NCBI GenBank assembly: GCA_905221605.1
Contig: CAJNDS010002330.1
Span: 17,441 to 81,440, forward strand
Direction of reading: 5' to 3'
Origin: Symbiodinium natans
Lineage: Eukaryota > Sar > Dinophyceae > Suessiales > Symbiodiniaceae
DNA length: 64,000 bases
In this document: positions 57,421 through 64,000 of the stretch, piece after piece
How the letters are laid out: each line of letters begins with the position of its first letter
How positions within the stretch are numbered: the first letter of the stretch is position 1
Position numbers and translations under genes: made by a program
The notes under the pieces: model-generated
Told to the model about the DNA's origin: nothing
What the model saw: the letters and a program-made list of their open reading frames with translations, nothing else
Database searches by the model: none

Positions 57421-57895
57421 CAAAACCCAACGGGCACCCCAAGCTTGTAAGGCTGACTCCGGAGCCCTGCCACCTAAAACCCTCAAAACTATGGCACTCG
57501 AAACTATGGCCACTCCGTGATAATAGGATTCGCAGCAGCACTGCTCCCATGATGGCCTTCCCTAACACCGCCGAAGGGGGCCCGGAGTCATTGACACTGA
57601 GCGCGGGGCGGACCACCCGCAGCCTGCACATGTTGCGGCAAGGACTCCACGCAAACACAGCGACCCGCAAATCACACATCGGACTCTCCAATCCAGGCGC
57701 TGCAAAGGTTCGCTGTTTCAGGGTCACGGCTTTTTCCAGATATGCGATCACAGACACGTTCCGTGGTATCAGGCACATCGTGGCATTCTGCCCTCCCGAC
57801 AGAGTGGGCAAGAAACTCCTATCAAAACTGGCTCAACCTGGCTCCGAGGCTTTAAATGCTCCCGGAAGCTCGCACCTTCCGCGTACACCTCAGCC
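57420..57895. other. Downstream region of the 57896-62342 gene, no gene recognised
   Basis: Minus-strand and plus-strand frames are both open (57395-57811 and 57549-57917) but without motifs. Confidence 0.4.
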
Positions 57896-60800
57896 TCAGG
57901 CATCCACAATTTTGTAGCGCTCCTGCCCCCACCAGTCCGGAAGGTCGTCGCGACCCTTCGTGTTGCTTGCATCAACCACCCCGTTGGGGTTCATCCGAAT
58001 GTAGCGGTTGTGCGCTTCGTTGTGGAAAGCGAAGTATCCATCGCCAGCCTCCACTGGTCGGAACAACATCCACGAGTCTCCGTCCCACAACTGGTCGAGT
58101 CTCCTCGAGTCGCTGACTCCCATGGACCCATCGCCCTTCATCATCAAGAACCTGCTCGCATGGACGCTGTAGAAGCCTACTTGTCCCCAATTGGACTCCA
58201 CTACCTGGAACTTCTCCCAGTTCCAGTCTCCTGGAAGCGTTCCGTCGTTGCGGCGACCGCTGGCGTCAACATGTCGGGTGTTGGTCACACGGATGAACCG
58301 CTTGTGCTCCTTGTTGAACAAAGCGATCATGTTGTGGTGCTTCAAGTCCTCGTCCATGCAATACGCATCGGAAGTGACGATTCGACCGCCCTGGCCGCTG
58401 TTGTGGTCGATGCCGACGTTCCGGTCTCCCAGATGACAGCCGCCGTCCTTTCCGTAGTAGGTGAAGTACCGGCAGCCTTTCACGCGTTTGCAACGATTCC
58501 AGCAGCCCATGTACTCTGCCTCGCCACTCCTTCCCTGTCCCGACATGTCCCTCGTGATTGCGCTGGAGGGCCTGGCGCAGCAAATAGGAGGTCCTGTCAT
58601 GATGCCGGAGTTCCTCCTCCATTTCCTGTGCGAGTCCCAGTTCTGGAGGTGGCAGCCCCCGTCCTTCAAGGAGGATGTAGGGTTTTGGGTTCATAAGGCC
58701 TACGGTCCTACGGTTTAGGGTTTAGGTCCGTCCTTCCAGAAGGAGTAGTGCTTGCAGCCGCGCACGGTCTTGCAGCGCTCCCTGCACGCGGCCGCATTCT
58801 TCTCATGCGATCTGCCCTGGCCGGGCATGTCCGCATCTCCGTTATTCTGCTTGTACCACTTGTTCCAAGTAGAGCAGGGATCATCCATGGTAGCACCGTT
58901 GCTGCCATCCAAGAAGTTCAGCTTCTTGCAGAACAGGGTAAAGGAAGCCGCCACGCTGCCGCGGCACTTGAAGTCCCATGGAGGGACGCCAATGACCTCG
59001 GGCCCACCGCAGAGCATGTTGTTGGTCCACTTGGCGTCCACCGCTGCAGACATGCCCAAGCCCAGGGTGATCTTGATCTCGATTTTTCCAGGCCCCAGGG
59101 AGAGGGATCCTCCCACGGCCACACCGGCCCTCACACCTGCAACCCCTGGCATGTCCGGCACGTAGCCGATCGTAAGGCCAACAGTAGCCTTGAAGTTGAA
59201 CCCTGGCTGATTCTGGCTCATGAGTGTTGCCAAGTCCAAGGTCGAGCCCGTCAGCAGCTTGAAGCCAGTAGCGACACCCCAGGTGGAGGTCTTGTCCGGG
59301 AACTTCTTCGCATAGCCCCCCGTGGCGATGACTCGCCAGCTCCAGCACCACCAGCCGCTCTTGGCGATAGGCTTGCCATCCTCGTTGTTGCGCTGCTTGA
59401 GGGCAAGAGCTGTGGAGAGCACGTCACTGGCCTCCTTGAACATGGGGTCCGTCCGTCGCTGGCCCCTGGACTTGCCCGGCCGGTAGATGAAGCTGGCAAA
59501 GTTCTCATGGAAGGCGCTGCTGCCGTTCAGGGCACCAAAAACCGAAGTCTTCAGCTGCACGAAGGAGCGGTGGTGGGTCTTCACAGCGTGCCAGGAAGCC
59601 TCCACATCCACCAGCTCAGCCGTATGACCGATGGAGGCATCCAGGATGTCGGTGAAGGATTCTACATTGCAGCCGATCATCTCGCACGTCTTCTTCCAAG
59701 TGTGGGTGAAGAAGGACAGCTCCAAGTCCGCGAGCTTAGCGTGGTCCTAAACCCGAAACCCCAAACCCTGAATCCCCGAGCCTAAGACCTAAATCCCAGA
59801 CCCCAACCCTAAATCCCCAACCCTAAGCCCTAAACTCTAAACCCTAAACCCTAAACCCTAAACCCTGCTAGTCGTCATCCTTCAAGGCTAGCTCGGTTCG
59901 CTGCGCTGCTCGGTGCAATTGCACCACGGCCGCCACTGCCTGACTCCTGCGTGCTGAAGTCCCCGAAGTTTCCTCGTAATCAGAGTAGGGTTTAGGGTTT
60001 AGGGTGTTTAGGGTGTTTAGGGTGTTTAGGGTGTTTAGGGTGTCTAGGGTGTTTGGGGTGTTTAGGGTGTTTAGGGCTTAGGGTTTGGGGTTTAGGGCTA
60101 GGGTTCAGGGTTTGGGGTTTGGGGTTGAATAGGATGTTGGGGCGAAATAAACTGTAAAGACGATTTGCGGGGATGCTGTTACTCACTTTTCCGAGCCCCT
60201 CTCCTCGACTTCGGTTTTGAGCTGTAGCAACGCTCCTGGGGTTGGAGCGCCCTCCCGGACGATGTCCTCCTCGCCGCTGCAAAGCGGCGGCATATGGGGC
60301 AGGCCCAGCCTTAGTTGTCCAGTAACCTGGGGGAATTGAAGGTGAACCCTTGGGATGTTGCAGGGATTAGAAGACCCCTAAAAGGTTAAAGGTTACCTGC
60401 TCTACTACTAAGCAGCTTTGCCAGGATGGCAAACTCCTCGTAGTGCTCGTGCACTTCCTTCTCCACTTCCAGGTAGGTGGCCATGCGGCCAGCCGTGAAA
60501 ACCTGTGGGTCGGAGGTCACTGCATCCTCGAGGAGGCAGGTCGTCTGCTTCATGCAGAACAGCAGCCACTCCGGGCTGTTCTGGCAAGCCTCCCTGCCCC
60601 GAGCCGTCAGCAACCTGTTCAGCTCCACGTTCCAGTCCTCGGAAATCTCCACGAGGACCTGTCCGTGAGGATCTTCGATCGGCTCCTGCGAGCCCACTTT
60701 GGCCTCCAAGTGGTAAAGCTCCTGGCCGAAGTACTCCGCCATACTGACGTAGGCCGCTATGGCGGTGGACACCAATGCCCCATACTCCGAGTCCAGCAGC

Positions 60801-62342
60801 TTCTGGGCAGTCTGGACCAGCTCAATGGAAGGGGTGAAGTTGCCGTCTCCTTCTTCCTGGCAAATGCTCCTGCCTTCCTCGTCTGGGTCAGTCCAGGTCT
60901 CGTTGACGAAGACGTCGTCAAACTCCTCGTTGGTGAAAGGGTCCTCGCCGGTGGTTTAGGGTTTCAGGTTACAAGGCCCTGTAACCGCCCTTGACAGCAC
61001 CCGTACGGAACCCTTTACGACCCTTTTTGTGTTCTGGGTCCCCAATACCCCCTAAACCCTAAACCCTAAACCCTGAACCCTGACCCCTAAACCCTGAACC
61101 TTCGAGCATTTTCCGATCCTTTGGGCCCGTGCAAGCTGTAAGCTCGAGGCAGCCAGTCAAGTCCAATGGAGCCAAAACACCGGGCAAGAAAGCGACCCTA
61201 AACCCTAAACCCTGAACCCTAAACCCTGAACGTACCTTAGCATTGGGAAACAAGCCGTAGATGAACTAGGGCTCCATGTCAAGCCCAAGACATCGCTTCT
61301 TAGCACTGGGGGTCCACTTGAAGCACCGGCAGCGAACCCTAAACCCTAAACCCTAAACCCTAAATAGCGTTGGTGCACATCTGGAGCACCAGACAGCGCC
61401 AACAAAATCTACTTCTTTGCCCTGGATCTTTGGTCAGAAAAAGCCAGCAAGACCCCACAATGTAGGGTTTAGGGTTTAGGGTTTAGGGTTCAGGGTTTAG
61501 GGTTTAGGGTTTAGGGTTGAGGGTGATTTGTTGGACATTTGGTCAATACTACGATTTGTTGCGGCCGACATCTGCGGTAAGTGCCACCAAGACTCGGCAG
61601 TACGATTTGCCACTGCCGACAATGCAATTTGTTGTGCAGAACGAACCACCAACACCCGACACTACGAGTTGTTACGGCCTGCGGCCGACATTTTATCAGA
61701 AAGAGCCCGACAATACGATTTGTTCGGCCGACATTGGGTGCAAAAGGGTGGAGGGGGCAGAAGCAACAACCAACCGTACACAACCCAAAAAACTCCAGAC
61801 CCAAACCACCCTAAGCCCTAAACCCTAAACCCTGAACCCCAAACCCCAAACCCTAAACCCCAAACCCTAAACCCTAAACCCTAAACCCTAAACCCTAAAC
61901 CCTAAACCTTACCAAGAGCCCAATCTTGTTGAACCTAGCCCTAAACTTGTCCTTGCGACGCACACGCTGGACTTCGAGACGGCTCTGCCCGTCGCCGCCC
62001 TCGCGAGCTTGGCCGAGCATGTATTCGATCTCCTGCGCCGGGTTTTGAGTTTTAGGGTTTAAGGTTTAGGGTTTCGGGTCTAGGGTTTACGGGTTTACGG
62101 GTTTACGGGCTTGCGGGCTTACGGGTTTACGGGTTTACGGGTTTACGGGTTTAGGGGGAAGACGTGAGGGCTGCAGGATATTCGATCTCCTTCTCCGACA
62201 AGCGGAAGCTCTTTTGGTCGCCATTCCGGCCCATGGACTGCTGCAGTGCCTCTCCAAGAAGGGCTTCCCAAGATCGCACCTTGGCCCCCGGTACACCCAG
62301 GAACCATCCCAGCAGCACCACGATGCCCAAAGATTGCTTCAT
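57896..62342 (-). CDS. Secreted multi-domain protein, Cys modules and beta-trefoil-like end, ~10 exons
   Basis: Start ATG 62342, signal peptide MKQSLGIVVLLGWFLGVPGA. Exons by eye: 62342-62190; 62032-~61914; ~61421-61365 (EVDFVGAVWCSRCAPTLF); ~61336-61236; 61197-~61101; ~61040-60973; 60943-~60409 (EDWNVELNRLLTARGREACQ); 60269-60186; 59746-58733; 58663-57896. The second-last exon carries a Gly-rich beta domain (ATVGLTIGYVPDMPGVAGV...) and the first of two Cys modules (CRERCKTVRGCKHYSFWKDG / GCHLQ); the second reads CWNRCKRVKGCRYFTYYGKD. These resemble PAN/Apple-like extracellular modules. The last ~140 residues (MIALFNKEHKRFIRV, YFAFHNEAHNRYIRM) suggest a fascin- or lectin-like beta-trefoil. 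Likely secreted or cell-surface and perhaps carbohydrate-binding (inference). Exon 4 contains an in-frame TAG at 61266-61268. Exons 3-8 are the least certain. Confidence 0.6.
58664..58732 (-). other. 69-nt intron with telomere-like core, 9-bp direct repeats
   Basis: Minus strand: exon ends TTCTGGAAG, intron GACGGACCTAAACCC...CTTGAAG, next exon GACGGGGGCTGC. GAAGGACGG is present at both ends (58728-58736 and 58659-58667). The intron contains CCTAAACCCTAAACC and a stop. Splicing restores the Cys module SFWKDGGCHLQ. Confidence 0.85.
59747..60185 (-). other. Intron with inverted telomere-like arrays
   Basis: The 3' end is TTTAG|GACCACGCT. CCCTAAA units (plus strand) at 59750-59866 face TTTAGGG/TGTTTAGGG units at 59985-60125 across about 115 bp of unique sequence, an inverted arrangement able to fold back. 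Its 5' end at GAAAAG|TGAGTA is uncertain. Confidence 0.5.
61198..61235 (-). other. 38-nt intron of pure telomere-like repeat
   Basis: Minus strand: exon ...AATGCTAAG, intron GTACG, then TTCAGGG TTTAGGG TTCAGGG TTTAGGG TTTAG, next exon GGTCGCTTT. Joining keeps the frame NAKGRFLARCFGSIGLDWLP. It has canonical GT-AG ends. Confidence 0.6.
61430..61913. repeat. Telomere-like repeats and RATTTGTT/GGCCGACA repeats
   Basis: TTTAGGG runs at 61464-61525 and CCCTAAA runs at 61810-61908 (opposite orientation) flank 61530-61800, where tacgatttgtt and cggccgacat(t) recur four to five times. It probably lies within an intron of the secreted-protein gene. Confidence 0.6.
62033..62189 (-). other. 157-nt intron, 13-bp direct repeats, TTTACGGG/TTTAGGG body
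   Basis: Minus strand: exon 1 ends TCGGAGAAG, intron GAGATCGAATATCC...GCGCAG, exon 2 starts GAGATCGAATACATG. AGGAGATCGAATA is identical at both ends (62179-62191 and 62022-62034). The plus strand of the body is TTTACGGG and TTTAGGG repeats. Confidence 0.85.
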
Positions 62343-63300
62343 TGCGTACGTCCAGCTACAGCCTGTAGATAGGCACAGGCTGGTGGAAGATCACTAAAAT
62401 GGCCAAGGCTGTTTTGTAGGCCAAGGCTTGGGCCGGAGCAAGTATGGTACAAGGGCACTAAGGGCCAAAGAAAGCCCTGGGGGCAAACATGATGTTTAGG
62501 GTACTAGGGTGTTCGGGCTTCAGGGTCATAGGGCATTAGGACGAAGAGCTGGCGTCTCCGCCTCAAGCTTGTAGTCAACGATGCAGGCGCAATCTCCGGA
62601 CCTCAAGTCTTGCGTCGACTCAGCTCTTGAAACGTTGCCAGATTCCAGATCTACACTCGCGCAAGCATGTAACCTCAAATGGACATTGCCCCCAGAGTGA
62701 AACGAACAGTCGGAAGCGGTTCTTGCTTGGGGTAATTCGAGAGAGGCTTGCCTGCACGTGGAGTGCTGCCATTGGCTGCCAAAACCTGAGCCCAAGGCTG
62801 GACGAGCCCAACCGAATCGCTAGAGCCGTGTTGGACGGTCCAGCGAAAGTTGTCGTCCTTCATATGCAATCAATATAAAGGGACTTGACTTGAATCCCTC
62901 AAAACAGGACAGGACAAAAGGACACCACTGGCAAACCAGGGTTAAGGGCCAGGTCGAACTGTTCGAATGCATTCCACGCGGCACCTCTGCACCAGACGCT
63001 CTAGCACACACCGAAGCCCTAAACCCTGAAACCCTCCCTAGACCCTCACAACCTACAGCCCTGAAGCCCCATTATTCCATTCTGTGCTTCTGGCTTTGAA
63101 CGACCGCCGGCCGCCTTTCCGTCATGCAAAAGCCCGCCGCCTTCCTATCCGAATACCAACGCCTGTTTGGGGTTTTGGGTTTAAGGTTTCGGGCTTATGG
63201 TTTAGGGTTTAGATTTAAAGCTTCCGATTTAAGGTTTTGGGAGCAAAAACCGTCAATCTCAGTTGAGGGTTCAATGCTCATTGGGTTTGATCCGGGTGCA
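62343..63300 (-). other. Uncertain exons, no firm gene
   Basis: The minus strand at 62795-62526 ends ESTQDLRSGDCACIVDYKLE then AETPALRPNAL and stop, which could be a C-terminal exon of a further gene. 62869-62675 reads DDNFRWTVQHGSSDSVGLVQ. No domain is recognised; telomere-like words lie at 63015 and 63165-63235. Confidence 0.22.
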
Positions 63301-63854
63301 GAGCTTTGAGTTTTAGGGTTTGCGGCCCTTGGCCCTGCTCCCGCAACTACAAGAAGCTTCAAGCCCTAATCAATGTAGACCTCTGATTAGCCCCCCCCCC
63401 ACCCCCCCCCCCCCTGTTTCGACAACAATAGCCAACCGTCAGACTCAGCATCAGCAGCATCAGCAAAAGCAGCATCATTATGATCACGTTCAACTGTGCC
63501 GCTTGCTCTAGTCACTCTGGTCACGACTGTGAACTGTCTTCTCCACATCATCAAGGCTTTAGCCCTCGGCTGACTCCCGGCCTCTGGAATGACCTGGAAG
63601 AATGTGGGTCCACCTGTTGGCGGGAGGGGGGTCGGGGCTTCTCAGTCTGCGGGTTGAGGGGTTTAGGGTGTATGTAGTTTGGTACCTGACCGAGCTGTTT
63701 GGGATTTGGAAATCAGGCGTTCGGAGGGTCTAGACTGGAGGTTTATCGGCCGTGCTTAGTCGGGCCCTCGTCACTAAAAAATCGCATTGTTGCAATCGGT
63801 CCAGACAAATCCTCATATCCGCACCTTTTTGGTGCCTCGCTTTCCTTTCTCAAT

Positions 63855-63962
63855 ATCTTCTCTCTTCTCTTCTCTTCTCTTCTCTTCTCTTCTCTTCTCT
63901 TCTCTTCTCTTCTCTTCTCTCCTCTCCTCTTCTCTCCTCTTTTCTCCTCGTCTCTTCTCTTC
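63855..63962. repeat. TCTTC pentanucleotide microsatellite
   Basis: About twenty TCTTC/TCTCC units, polypyrimidine on the plus strand. Confidence 0.95.
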
Positions 63963-64000
63963 TGTCTTCTTTTTCTAGCCTTTCTTGTCCCTTCTTTCTT

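Noticed and set aside
62385-62410. SL-like GGCCATTTTAG upstream of the secreted-protein gene
   Set aside because: Only eight bases match the leader and the GGCTCAAG end is missing.

Overview
The window is nuclear DNA of a dinoflagellate. The decisive evidence is a complete copy of the dinoflagellate spliced-leader (DinoSL) exon at 48502-48523 (+). A second copy at 48201-48222 (-) is followed directly by a truncated relict leader at 48186-48200. Other signs agree: introns with GA or GC at the 5' end and AG|G at the 3' end, degenerate TTTAGGG/CCCTAAA repeats scattered on both strands, a high load of minisatellites and LINE retroelements, and GC-rich exons that stay open in several frames.

Layout. 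1-3723 (-): multi-exon gene for a secreted or surface protein that runs off the left edge. 4850-6890: AT-rich island without genes. 7786-10550 (-): multi-exon MULE-type transposase gene with a SWIM zinc finger. 11.0-15.3 kb (-): exon clusters, namely a SAP-domain/zinc-ribbon protein, an RRM protein and repeated Glu/Ala-rich exons, interrupted by a 26-bp minisatellite. 15.5-22.1 kb: mostly tandem repeats (telomere-like arrays, a 26-29-bp minisatellite, an 11-bp Z-DNA-prone GTGTGCGCGGG array, a 39-bp array). 22.1-23.6 kb: second AT-rich island. 24297-26138 (-): intact intronless family-2 glycosyltransferase. 26.3-30.6 kb: no gene recognised, and a roughly 0.9-kb TAG trinucleotide array. 30.6-31.3 kb (-): probable two-exon gene of unknown function. 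31.3-38.6 kb: duplicated and inverted non-coding blocks with LINE fragments. 39.65-51.4 kb: three LINE copies in +, -, + order, ending in a 100-N gap. 52492-54732 (-): TIR-like plus HEAT-repeat gene. 57896-62342 (-): long multi-exon secreted protein with Cys modules and a C-terminal beta-trefoil-like domain.

Two things stand out. First, the LINE copies begin with the spliced leader in genomic DNA. One copy carries SL plus relict SL, recording repeated cycles of trans-splicing, reverse transcription and reinsertion, and comparing the two copies exposes the trans-splice acceptor. Second, several short introns in unrelated genes consist largely of telomere-like repeats, and some are bounded by 8-13-bp direct repeats of the form AG|GA...AG|GA. 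That is what would be expected if introns arose by insertion at staggered breaks. Exon boundaries were worked out by eye from reading frames and repeats; no alignment or transcript data were available.
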